A DNA stretch of 33,326 nt from Clostridia bacterium (lineage in GTDB: Bacteria; Bacillota_A; Clostridia; Christensenellales; Aristaeellaceae), in assembly GCA_017399225.1 (NCBI GenBank), contig JAFQEB010000089.1, forward strand, positions 1 through 33,326. Direction: 5' to 3'. A program made the translations under genes and the position numbers. Each line of letters starts with the position of its first letter. Positions within the stretch are counted from its first letter, which is position 1. Of this stretch, positions 15,495-23,149 are shown one piece after another. The notes under the pieces were generated by a model that searched no databases, was not told where the DNA came from, and saw only the letters and a list, made by a program, of their open reading frames with translations.

Positions 15495-16658
15495 TCAATC
15501 CCACGGATTATCCGTATAGTTGTTATCACTATGCTCCACATCCGGACGAGTCGTAGGCGTCGCCTTTGCCGGCAGCTCTTCGTCTGTCACATAGTCCCCA
15601 TTCTCGTTTTGATCAAAGCCCACGCTATCATTGTGGTTTGGCGCAAAGGTCACTTCATTATCCGGATTATGCGCAGGCGGCTGGGTGACTACCGGCGCCG
15701 CCGTAGGCGCCGAAGTTTTCTTCTCTGCCACGCAGTAAACATCCGTCTGCTGGGATCGGGCAATCACCACGTCACCCTGCAGAGCTTCCACGATGTAGCC
15801 ATTGTAGATACCCACATAGCAGTTCCGGTCGTAATAGCCCGCCTTCTCCTGTTCTGCGATCAGCACCATTTCACCCTGCCGGCCGCGGGAGCGGTACAGG
15901 CGGTAGCCGTCCGCTCCGGGCACTGCGTCCCAGGACATAGCAGCGCTGGTGCCATTGTAGAAGCCCTTGAGCTGCATGTGCTGCACTGCAACCGGCGTTG
16001 CTTCAGGTGCAGGCGTCGCCGCAGGAGAACGCTCCTCGCCCAGCGCATCCCTGGCCATATCATACAGCGGCTGAGCCTGTGCATACCCATGCTTCAGCAG
16101 GAATTCCGCTGTCCGCATAGCGTTCTCATAGTCGCCCCAGGAATAGCTCTGCACTGCTTGCACGAACATTTCCTCAAGGGAGGAGTCCAGGGCAGTAAAA
16201 CGCAGCATACTGTCATAGAAGGTCAGGCAGCGGCTGTAATTCTCAGACGCCGCCGACATATCTCCTTCTGCTTCGGCCTTCCGGGCCGACAGATACAGCT
16301 GCATCTCCCCGAGACTGCCTATGCAGCTGTAAGGGTAATCCTCCTCCTCCAGCATTGCCGCAAAATCCGGGTAAAACGCCAGTATGCTCAGCCAGCTTTC
16401 TGCCCGGAAGAAATCATCTTGAGCCAGGCAGTGCATGACCTGCGCATACATCAGGTATTCCACGCTGCTTTTATAGGTTCTCAGGCTCTCAAAGCCCTCG
16501 ATCAGCTTCTCGATATCCACCTGCTCCTCAGCGCCCGCCTGCATATAGAGATCCAGCAGCTCCACATACTCCGTGTAGGCTTCCTCAGGCGTCAGTTCTT
16601 CCGCAAATGCTGCAACAGGCAGCAACAGCAGCAATAACAGCGCAATAAGCCGTTTCAT
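15495..16658 (-). CDS. Secreted paralog 7: helical domain, FN3, acidic Asn/Asp-rich tail
   Basis: The 387-residue protein has a signal peptide (LLLLLLPVAAFA/EEL) and begins mature with TPEEAYTEYVELLDLYMQAG. Its helical domain resembles that of paralog 6 (FAAMLEEEDYPYSCIGSLGE, YSRCLTFYDSMLRFTALD). The FN3-like domain at about 226-312 is nearly identical to that of paralog 6. The C-terminal 70 residues are polar and acidic (NHNDSVGFDQNENGDYVTDE) and differ from the tail of paralog 6. It starts 15 bases after the kinase gene ends, so kinase and paralogs are very likely on one transcript. AAGGAG precedes the start. Function unknown. Confidence 0.83.
   Translation of the reverse strand: MKRLIALLLLLLLPVAAFAEELTPEEAYTEYVELLDLYMQAGAEEQVDIEKLIEGFESLRTYKSSVEYLMYAQVMHCLAQDDFFRAESWLSILAFYPDFAAMLEEEDYPYSCIGSLGEMQLYLSARKAEAEGDMSAASENYSRCLTFYDSMLRFTALDSSLEEMFVQAVQSYSWGDYENAMRTAEFLLKHGYAQAQPLYDMARDALGEERSPAATPAPEATPVAVQHMQLKGFYNGTSAAMSWDAVPGADGYRLYRSRGRQGEMVLIAEQEKAGYYDRNCYVGIYNGYIVEALQGDVVIARSQQTDVYCVAEKKTSAPTAAPVVTQPPAHNPDNEVTFAPNHNDSVGFDQNENGDYVTDEELPAKATPTTRPDVEHSDNNYTDNPWD
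15715..15979 (-). repeat. FN3-coding duplication, copy 2
   Basis: Partner of 14512-14776; see that entry. The copies are in direct orientation, in adjacent genes. Confidence 0.9.
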
Positions 16659-16673
16659 TTACCGCACGCTCCT

Positions 16674-18560
16674 TCACTTTACCACTACAGGCGCCGTCAT
16701 CTCCAGCAGCAGGCAATCCTCCGCATAGATCTTGCACTTCATTTCCGCCGAAGTTCGCACGTCCCGCAGCGTATCATTAAGCACCAGATTCATACTGCTG
16801 CCATCCTTCGTCAACAAACCCTCCAGCTGTGTCTCCTGACTCCCGCACAGAATGTAGCATTTCAACGGCAGCGTCTCCGGCGCCGCATCTTGTGCCGTGT
16901 AACGCAGGCGCAGGAAATAGCCTTTGCCGCCCTCCTCCAGCGCATTGCCGTTCAGGAGGATCTCGCTACAGGTTTCCTGATCCCGCGACTCCTCAGGGCC
17001 GCTCTCCTCCGGACGAATGGTATAGCTGCGCAGATAAACCTGCTCCAGCTGGTACCCCCCCTCATATCGGGGCTTTTCCGGAACAGAAAGCACGGCTGTC
17101 TCAGATTTTGTTTCCCCACTGGCTGCCTGCACAGCATAGGATTCTCCCGGACACAGCGTCACCTCAAGAGAGGCCTCCTGCAAATCCGTGCGCTGTACAG
17201 TCGGATATGCACCGTCCCGGGCCACGATCAGCGTATACGGCCCCGACGTCCCATGGGTACTCCATTCGATGCGGCTTTTCCCGTTCTGCTGAGAAAGCAC
17301 CGGCTTTCCAAGGCCCGCAGCCGGTTTCGGCCACAGGAGCACTGCGGCCACCATCGCGATCACCACTGCTGCCGCAACGGCACACATGATCACAAAACGG
17401 CGTTTTTTCTTCCCCTGGGCCTGGCGCTGACGCTCCACTTGCAGCAGATCATCAGAGACTCGGGAGATCTTGGTGTCCTCCTTCTTTTCTTCCACCGTCT
17501 CCGTTTTCCCCGCATTCAAGTCCGGGCGGCCCGCCAGATATCCTTCTTTTCGTTCCTCCAGCGCCTGCTTCTGCATATAGTCCGTCCGGGTAGAAACCGC
17601 CGACAGCGGCGTCTCATCCTCCTGCCGGGGGGCAAGAGGGTTCCAGACGGTCGTGCGCTCCGCCTCTGTCAGGCGCAGCGCCTTGAGCTTTTCCAGCACC
17701 TCCTGCATATCGCCAAAGCGATCAGCGGGATCCTGCTGAAGCATCCGGCTGATGATCTGCCACAGTTTGCTGTTTGTGCAGCGCTGTGGGCGGGGGAAGC
17801 TGCTCATCCCTTCTGGAAGGTGCATATCATTCAGCAGCACATACATTGACATACCCAGTGCATACTGGTCGCTGTAAACACTCTTGGCTTCCCCAGCCAT
17901 GCACTCCGGCGCAAGGTACACCCTCGTTCCGCCGCCCACAGCAGCCTGTTCGCCTGTAAAGGACAGGCCAAAGTCACCCAGCTTGTACACATTGTCACGG
18001 GAGAAGTAGCAGTTTTCCAGCTTTACATCGCCATGGATGATCTGCCGGCCTTCCCGGCCATGGTGGCATAGGCTGAGGGCCGTAGCCATGCTCACGCCTA
18101 CATCCAGCACCGTACCCAGGGACATACCGTTTTCCCGGATGTGTTCCTTCACAGGAGTCAGCAGCTCCATGCGGATCAGGATATCCCAGCCAATCTGCCC
18201 CTCTCCGCGGCGGTAAGCCTGATAATCCTGATAATTGACCAGGGTGGACTCGCCCTGAACAGACTGCATGATGCTGATTTCACCCAGGCACTGGTTCTTG
18301 CGCGCATCATACTTCTCCGCCAGGTCTTCCAGGGTCATGCCTCTACGGGGGCAATCATCAATTTCATTCTGGCTGGGACACAGCGCCACCCATTTCAGCG
18401 CGGCCTTTTCCGTCCCGCCCTCTGCGCCACTGTCACGGCTGATTTCATATACAACGCCAAAGCGGCCGCGGCCCAGTTCCCGTTCGCAACGCCAGTCCGC
18501 CAGCATTTTCAAGCCGTCAAGCGGCTTTGGCCATCCATTTTCCCGGATCATATTCAGCAT
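16674..18560 (-). CDS. Membrane-anchored Ser/Thr protein kinase in EssB position
   Basis: This 628-residue protein has an N-terminal Hanks-type kinase domain (about 20-295) with all key residues: glycine loop GRGRFG (30-35), K56 in ALKW, E94 in the C-helix, D178 and N183 in HGDVKLEN, D196 in DFG, and LAPE. HGD replaces HRD, so it is a non-RD kinase. A charged cytosolic linker ends in GKKKRR, followed by one membrane segment (about 389-410), which places the kinase inside. Outside lie an FN3-like domain (about 420-495) and a final beta-rich module of about 110 residues. There are no PASTA repeats. This layout mirrors EssB/YukC of T7SS, whose cytosolic part is a pseudokinase fold, but here catalysis looks intact. 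Likely partners are the FHA domain of the EssC-like protein and the secreted proteins encoded next to it. The start may instead be ATG at 18551 (MIREN). Being an EssB counterpart is an inference from topology and position. Confidence 0.88.
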   Translation of the reverse strand: MLNMIRENGWPKPLDGLKMLADWRCERELGRGRFGVVYEISRDSGAEGGTEKAALKWVALCPSQNEIDDCPRRGMTLEDLAEKYDARKNQCLGEISIMQSVQGESTLVNYQDYQAYRRGEGQIGWDILIRMELLTPVKEHIRENGMSLGTVLDVGVSMATALSLCHHGREGRQIIHGDVKLENCYFSRDNVYKLGDFGLSFTGEQAAVGGGTRVYLAPECMAGEAKSVYSDQYALGMSMYVLLNDMHLPEGMSSFPRPQRCTNSKLWQIISRMLQQDPADRFGDMQEVLEKLKALRLTEAERTTVWNPLAPRQEDETPLSAVSTRTDYMQKQALEERKEGYLAGRPDLNAGKTETVEEKKEDTKISRVSDDLLQVERQRQAQGKKKRRFVIMCAVAAAVVIAMVAAVLLWPKPAAGLGKPVLSQQNGKSRIEWSTHGTSGPYTLIVARDGAYPTVQRTDLQEASLEVTLCPGESYAVQAASGETKSETAVLSVPEKPRYEGGYQLEQVYLRSYTIRPEESGPEESRDQETCSEILLNGNALEEGGKGYFLRLRYTAQDAAPETLPLKCYILCGSQETQLEGLLTKDGSSMNLVLNDTLRDVRTSAEMKCKIYAEDCLLLEMTAPVVVK

Positions 18561-18593
18561 CCCACCTAAGTCGTTATACTACAGTCCATTCTC

Positions 18594-20072
18594 TCAGCGA
18601 ATCACGCCGTTCATAGCATACAGCAGCTGGTCATCGACCAGGATCTGAAGAAGCCACTCCTTTCCAACGATGCTGCCATAGCGAGTTTCAGCCGCCTCCA
18701 GCAGATCATCCAGCAGGAAAGTGATCTTGTTGCCGCCGTATTCTGCCGCCTTCTCGGTAAAGAACGATCCGTTCTCCATGATCGTCCCCAGATCGTTCAG
18801 GTACAGCAGCATCGTGTATTCCTTGCCCCTCAGCGCCTCTTTTTCCTCATCCGCACCCAGGGTCAGGTTCAGATAGACGCCTTCCTTCCGCAGGCTGGAC
18901 TGGGACAGATTGATCTCTCCATTGTCCAGGCTGGTCACCTTGTTCCGGTTGAGGAGCATTTTGTGCAAGGAGGCAGACTCATCCATCGTCGCCTTGGAGC
19001 TGGCATAGGCCCTCAGGTCATACCGCCACAGGGACTCACTGTAGTACTCGCTTCCCTCCATGAGCTCCGCAGCCTCAGCCATCACGCCTCGTACGCTGAA
19101 CACCGTGCTGTCCGCTGCATCAACGATCTCCAGGCGGTACATCACGCCCGGCAGCAGGCCCATGATCTTCATGGTTCGCTCGTTGCTCTCACCCTCGCCG
19201 GAGGTATACTGGATCCTGTACTTCGCCGCGCGGACAGCACGATCCGCAGGCCAGGCTACAGTGGTTTCCTGGCCGCCGGCAAGCTCCGTCACCTGCTCCA
19301 CCGGATCCTGCGCATTGGCAACCAGATCCATCGACAGGTACACCAGGTAAGCATCGGAGAAGCCCTCCCACTCGACAACAACCGAGCCGTCGTCCAAGCT
19401 CTCCCCATAAAGGATGTTCAGCGTACGCTTCACCGCCGCAGCATTGCTGTGGGCAACGCAGGCGTCATAGCGCCGCTTGCCCTCGGGATTATTCAGCTGA
19501 AGGTTCACCGTCTGATAGTACTCCCGCGCTTTCTCGTGATCCCCCTGCTGATCATAAAGATCGCCCAGGGTCAGCAGCTGCTCGGCATAGCGCTCGCGGC
19601 AGTTGATGATCTGCGTGGTTGCCTCTGCCGAAAGCTCCGTCAGCGTGCGCGCATTTTCCAGTGCCTTGAGCGCGTCGGCATAATTGCCGTTCTCCATGTA
19701 GTTCATGCCCTGCGCAAAGTAATAATACTGCTGCGTATAGTGGCCGTAATTGAGCCCGCAGATGGAGAACCAGTTGCAGGCCTCAGAATAGCTGCCGTCA
19801 TAGATGGCCACACGGCCCTTGGCATAGTAGTAGATTCGCTGGGAGTCATTGTGTCCATCCAGCGCAGCCTTGCGCTCAGGCTTTGCTTCATAGTAGTTCA
19901 GCAACCCCTGGAAGTCATCCCGCGCATAGGCATAGGACTCCGCCACAGCTTTCTGATAGCGACTCACGATCATGTCATAGTCATCCATGACCTCGCTGTA
20001 GTCATACTCCGCCAGCGCCATCGCCGGCAGGAGCAGCACTGCTGCCAGCAGCAACATCCATATCCGCTTCAT
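18594..20072 (-). CDS. Secreted TPR/FN3-like protein next to the kinase
   Basis: The 492-residue protein has a signal peptide (LLLAAVLLLPAMALA/EYD). The N-terminal half is helical and Tyr-rich with TPR-like hairpins (YYAKGRVAIYDGSYSEACNW, MNYMENGNYADALKALENA, DLYDQQGDHEKAREYYQTV). An FN3-like beta segment follows (about 215-330: VVVEWEGFSDAYLVYLSMDL). The last 130 residues (VYLNLTLGAD, YTMLLYLNDLG, KEWLLQILVDDQLLYAM) resemble in layout the final module of the kinase ectodomain encoded 33 bases downstream. It is only distantly similar to the seven secreted paralogs. Its place directly before the kinase suggests an extracellular partner or ligand-binding subunit of it; this is inference. GGAGG precedes the start. 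Confidence 0.8.
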   Translation of the reverse strand: MKRIWMLLLAAVLLLPAMALAEYDYSEVMDDYDMIVSRYQKAVAESYAYARDDFQGLLNYYEAKPERKAALDGHNDSQRIYYYAKGRVAIYDGSYSEACNWFSICGLNYGHYTQQYYYFAQGMNYMENGNYADALKALENARTLTELSAEATTQIINCRERYAEQLLTLGDLYDQQGDHEKAREYYQTVNLQLNNPEGKRRYDACVAHSNAAAVKRTLNILYGESLDDGSVVVEWEGFSDAYLVYLSMDLVANAQDPVEQVTELAGGQETTVAWPADRAVRAAKYRIQYTSGEGESNERTMKIMGLLPGVMYRLEIVDAADSTVFSVRGVMAEAAELMEGSEYYSESLWRYDLRAYASSKATMDESASLHKMLLNRNKVTSLDNGEINLSQSSLRKEGVYLNLTLGADEEKEALRGKEYTMLLYLNDLGTIMENGSFFTEKAAEYGGNKITFLLDDLLEAAETRYGSIVGKEWLLQILVDDQLLYAMNGVIR

Positions 20073-20096
20073 CCTTGTCTCCTCCTCGCTTCCTCT

Positions 20097-20999
20097 TTAC
20101 TCTACAAGTCCCAGAATACCGCTGGCCGCCCATTCTGCCACATCTGACCTTCCGGGGTTTATCTGGCCGCCGGGAAGCGTGGCTGGGTTGATGAAAACAA
20201 CGTCGGGAATGGGTGCGTTTTCGGCTATAATATCGCCTATACTACCAACACTACCAAGCAGCGGGTCCTCTACATCCGGCAACGGCGGTCTCGGGGCTTC
20301 TATTACCGGTGGCCAGTCAGCATCTACGAAATCGACGCCATCCCAGATGCTCGGTTCTTCAAACAGCTCAAAGTTGTCAGGATAAAAAATAATGTCATCC
20401 GGCACCACACAATTCGGAGGCTCAGGCTTGAAATCTGTGCCCTCTCCGAGGATAGCAGACAGGTCAAAATCCGGCTGCACCTGCTGATCCAGCATATCGC
20501 TCAGGTTTCCGAGCACCTTGTCCGCTACGAGTTCCGCCCACTTCATCGCATCCGGCGTCCTTCCAATCTCTGCAAGCTCATCAAGAACAGTCTCCAGAAA
20601 CGCCTTGCCTTCGAAGTTTTCCCGCATCCAGTCGCGGCCTTCCTGCCGGATATCGCCCAGCACATCCCTTATCACATCAATGCCCGCATTCGCCACTGCC
20701 TCCGCTGCCTGGCCAACGCGTCCGCGCATGATCATCCGGGCATTTCCCAGACGACTCAGCAGTTTTTTGACGTCAGACAGTGCGCCTTCCACCGCATCTG
20801 CATTCTTCCGCACTGTGCTGATGACCGTACCACCCACAGCAGACGCCAATTCACCGCCAGCACTGGAAATGGTGTTAAGCACATTGACAGCCTTCAGCAC
20901 TGCATCCATGCTGTTTCCAAGGGCGCCGTTCACCTCGTCCATCACGCTGATGGCCTGCGAAAACGCACTGTCATTATATCGGATGTTCTGCTCGGACAT
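20097..20999 (-). CDS. Putative T7SS substrate with Esx-like N-terminus (300 aa)
   Basis: No signal peptide is present. The first 90 residues (IRYNDSAFSQAISVMDEVNG, LNTISSAGGELASAVGGTVI, VEGALSDVKKLLSRLG) are helical and clearly related to the N-terminus of the 341-residue protein at 21467. The middle is helical; the C-terminal 120 residues are Pro/Asp/Glu-rich (FYPDNFELFEEPSIWDGVDF) and look extended. Large proteins with a helical WXG/LXG-like N-terminus and variable C-terminus, encoded next to small Esx proteins and EssC, are typical T7SS substrates. I see no known toxin motif and no downstream immunity gene. GGAGGG precedes the start; 133 bases separate it from the upstream DUF4176-like gene. 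Function inferred from context. Confidence 0.75.
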   Translation of the reverse strand: MSEQNIRYNDSAFSQAISVMDEVNGALGNSMDAVLKAVNVLNTISSAGGELASAVGGTVISTVRKNADAVEGALSDVKKLLSRLGNARMIMRGRVGQAAEAVANAGIDVIRDVLGDIRQEGRDWMRENFEGKAFLETVLDELAEIGRTPDAMKWAELVADKVLGNLSDMLDQQVQPDFDLSAILGEGTDFKPEPPNCVVPDDIIFYPDNFELFEEPSIWDGVDFVDADWPPVIEAPRPPLPDVEDPLLGSVGSIGDIIAENAPIPDVVFINPATLPGGQINPGRSDVAEWAASGILGLVE

Positions 21000-21091
21000 T
21001 GTTGCATTCCCTCCTTTGTCGTCTCATCCATGCGTCGCCGCACAAAGTCTGCCCACGTCTGCACATGAGCAGAGTCCGGACGGCCACGGCA

Positions 21092-21121
21092 CAGGGGCAG
21101 CAGACACCTCCGCTGCCCCTG
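21092..21121 (-). other. Perfect 10-bp stem-loop between secretion genes
   Basis: CAGGGGCAGC and GCTGCCCCTG form a perfect stem with a 10-base loop, in the 133-base gap after the second DUF4176-like gene. No T-run follows, so it is more likely an mRNA-stabilising or processing hairpin, or a leaky terminator, than a full terminator. Confidence 0.6.
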
Positions 21122-21132
21122 CGCACCAGGAA

Positions 21133-21450
21133 TTACTCCAGCATTGCGGGGCCTTCCGCTCCCTTGCGGGCCAGCTTTTCAACTGCCTTGGCGCGCTGCT
21201 CATCCAGCAAGCTCACCAACATTTCATAATCATTGGCGCGCATACCCTCATAGAGCACCTCGGTGATCGCCTCAGCATTGAAGATCACCATCTGCACGTC
21301 ATTTTCCAGACCCAGGGGATAGGGCACGCCGGCATAGTCGCGCATACCGTCCTTGGTCACCATGCAATAGCCGTTGATCATTACAGGCTTGGTCTGCTGA
21401 TCGTTCAGGACCACCACCGTACCGATGGGCAGATTCTTATCCACAGTCAT
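21133..21450 (-). CDS. DUF4176-like T7SS-associated protein, copy 2
   Basis: The 105-residue protein has the pattern LPIGTVVVLNDQQTKPVMIN, YAGVPYPLGLENDVQMVIFN and AITEVLYEGMRANDYEMLV, which I recognise as the DUF4176 family: a small beta-rich protein often encoded beside WXG100/LXG genes in Firmicutes. It is cytosolic as judged by the lack of a signal peptide. A chaperone or adaptor role for secretion substrates is plausible but unproven. A paralog lies at 23418. The start could also be the GTG three bases upstream (21453); both fit the GGGAGG site. It follows the 341-residue gene by 16 bases, suggesting a dedicated pair. Confidence 0.78.
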   Translation of the reverse strand: MTVDKNLPIGTVVVLNDQQTKPVMINGYCMVTKDGMRDYAGVPYPLGLENDVQMVIFNAEAITEVLYEGMRANDYEMLVSLLDEQRAKAVEKLARKGAEGPAMLE

Positions 21451-21466
21451 CACTCATTTCCTCCCA

Positions 21467-22492
21467 TTACGAGAACCAGCTTCCGATGAAGCTGACACAA
21501 TCAGAGCCAAAGTCATACAGCGCGCCGCCCACATCGCAGACAAAGTCAACGCCGGTTTCGATCATATCTCCGCCCACCTGGCCCACCGTGGTACCGAAGC
21601 TGACCGCAGCATCCGTCCAGGAGTCCGGAAGATCAACGCCAAAGGAGTTAGTAAGCGCATCCAGCGTACCCATCATAGAACCGCCGAGGGAGCCGCCGAT
21701 GCCGCCACCCAGGGTCTCGCCAAGGCCCGCCTCGCCGTTGTGATAAGCGGTAACCAACTGATCGTTGCTGTTGGTGATCACCGTATCGGCATAGGTGTAG
21801 GAATGCGCCATATCGCCAAGATTCCCCATTATAGGTCCCAGAACCGGATCGGCTGTAAAGTCCGAGATAATATCGCCGCCCACATCAAAGATATTCTCAA
21901 TCAGGCTGTTCGTGTCGCCGCTGTTCCAGGCATCCATAATGTCGCCAATATTGTCAGCGTAGTTGTCGATCTTGCCCTGAATGTCCAGGATCGTGCCGAT
22001 ATCTTCCGGGAGGATATCGACGCCCAGGAAGTCTTCAAGCTTGCCGACAGCGTCGCCAATATTGCCCAAGCCGTCCCAAATCTTTGCAGCAGCGCCAACC
22101 ATCGAACCAATGTCGCCAATTGGAAACTCAGCAGCCGCACCGCCAATCACCGAGCCAATGTCGCCAATTGGAAACTCAGCAGCCGCACCGCCAATCCCTA
22201 CGCCCACAGAGCCCCGCAGCACCTGCTGTGCAAAGCCCAGCTTCTGAGCAATGGACTTGACCTGGGACAGTGCACCCTCCACTTTGGTAAAGCTCTGGCG
22301 TACAGCACCCAGCACCGTACCACCAATTTCAGAGGACAGACTGCCGCCCGCGCTGGAAATGCTATTCAGCACGCTGATGGCATTGCTCACTGCGTCCGCA
22401 CCGGCCGCCATTGCGCCGGATACTTCGTTGACCGCGCTGATCGCCGTGGAATATACGCTGTCATCATATACAATGCGAGTTTCACCCGCCAT
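21467..22492 (-). CDS. Putative T7SS substrate with Esx-like N-terminus, Gly-rich (341 aa)
   Basis: The protein lacks a signal peptide. Residues 6-90 (IVYDDSVYSTAISAVNEVSG, LNSISSAGGSLSSEIGGTVL, VEGALSQVKSIAQKLG) match the 300-residue protein at 20097. The rest is rich in Gly, Ala, Asp and Ile with alternating GDIG/GNIGD patterns, including a 16-residue unit repeated twice (AAAEFPIGDIGS). Later segments (LGETLGGGIGGSLGGSMMGT) look like glycine-zipper or membrane-active stretches of the kind seen in secreted effectors. It lies between a small Esx-type gene and a DUF4176-like gene, as expected for a T7SS substrate operon. There is no recognisable enzyme domain. Role as effector or structural component is inferred. 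Confidence 0.77.
   Translation of the reverse strand: MAGETRIVYDDSVYSTAISAVNEVSGAMAAGADAVSNAISVLNSISSAGGSLSSEIGGTVLGAVRQSFTKVEGALSQVKSIAQKLGFAQQVLRGSVGVGIGGAAAEFPIGDIGSVIGGAAAEFPIGDIGSMVGAAAKIWDGLGNIGDAVGKLEDFLGVDILPEDIGTILDIQGKIDNYADNIGDIMDAWNSGDTNSLIENIFDVGGDIISDFTADPVLGPIMGNLGDMAHSYTYADTVITNSNDQLVTAYHNGEAGLGETLGGGIGGSLGGSMMGTLDALTNSFGVDLPDSWTDAAVSFGTTVGQVGGDMIETGVDFVCDVGGALYDFGSDCVSFIGSWFS
22107..22196 (-). repeat. In-frame 48-base tandem duplication
   Basis: A 48-base unit beginning CCAATGTCGCCAATTGGAAA (plus-strand view) occurs at 22107-22154 and again from 22155; at least 42 bases are identical. It duplicates 16 residues of the 341-residue protein. Confidence 0.9.
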
Positions 22493-22540
22493 GGTATTTC
22501 CCTCCGTTCATTCGCAATTTTTCTACTTCGTCAGCACGCC

Positions 22541-22810
22541 TTACTCAAGCACACCCAGGTTGGTAACATAGTACTCGTTGGTGGACTGCACCAGGGCAAT
22601 GGCCTTCTTCAGCTGGCTGATATTGGCCTCCACCTGCGCCTGCAGGCTCTTGCAGTTCGCATAGAGAGCCTCGCCCTCCGCGCCGGTGATGCCCATTTTC
22701 AGGGTGCTGTTGGCCTGACCGAGCGCCTCAATCTGATTCTGAAGGGCGCTGACGATGCTCTCATAGGCGTTCATGCACTTGGTAAATTCGTTCAGATCTA
22801 CATATGCCAT
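22541..22810 (-). CDS. Small Esx-type helical protein lacking WXG (89 aa)
   Basis: The 89-residue protein is predicted as two helices joined by a turn: residues 5-37 (FTKCMNAYESIVSALQNQIE), a turn around MGITGAEGEALY, and a second helix (CKSLQAQVEANISQLKKAIA). Size and layout match WXG100/ESAT-6 family proteins, but the turn reads I-T-G instead of W-x-G. It follows the WXG100 gene at 22832 by 21 bases, and Esx proteins commonly pair as dimers, so the two may form a heterodimer. It may also be an accessory helical partner of the 341-residue protein, which starts 48 bases downstream. GGGAGAG site present. Confidence 0.78.
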   Translation of the reverse strand: MAYVDLNEFTKCMNAYESIVSALQNQIEALGQANSTLKMGITGAEGEALYANCKSLQAQVEANISQLKKAIALVQSTNEYYVTNLGVLE

Positions 22811-22831
22811 AAATCATCTCTCCCTTCAAAA

Positions 22832-23128
22832 TCAGTTTCCGTTGATGATCTGTGCCGCTTCCTGATCGCGGGTCTGCATACCGCCGGCTGTCGACTCAAT
22901 GGCGTTCGCCAGCGCGCGCGCCGCCTTCATCAGCGCCTGGGCAGTATTCTCAAAACCATTGTTGGTCTGGGAGACGAACTCATCCTTTTTGGAGCCCTCC
23001 CAGCTGTTGAGCAGTGCCGTACGGGCAGTGGTGTACTGCTCCAGCAGCTTACGGATTTCGCCGCTGGTTGCCTCCACCTGCTGCTTTGCCTGCTTTGCCT
23101 TACCGGCGTCAAGAGACCAATTGGACAT
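22832..23128 (-). CDS. WXG100 family protein (ESAT-6-like T7SS substrate)
   Basis: The 98-residue protein has the WXG100 layout: helix 1 (residues 7-40), the turn SWEGSKKDEFV with W43-x-G45, and helix 2 (NTAQALMKAARALANAIEST). WXG100 proteins are small secreted helical hairpins exported by the EssC-type ATPase and often needed for machine function. The C-terminal tail (QTRDQEAAQIINGN) contains no classical YxxxD/E motif, as in many Firmicutes Esx proteins. It sits in the middle of the small-protein cluster, 21 bases from each neighbour, and has a GAGGAG site. Family assignment is firm; whether it is an effector or a machine component is open. Confidence 0.9.
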   Translation of the reverse strand: MSNWSLDAGKAKQAKQQVEATSGEIRKLLEQYTTARTALLNSWEGSKKDEFVSQTNNGFENTAQALMKAARALANAIESTAGGMQTRDQEAAQIINGN

Positions 23129-23149
23129 ATCTTTACACTCCTCTCAAAC

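Noticed and set aside
20097..22492. The two larger Esx-like proteins considered as polymorphic LXG toxins
   Set aside because: No toxin domain, no LXG motif and no adjacent immunity-type gene can be seen, so only a putative substrate call is supported.
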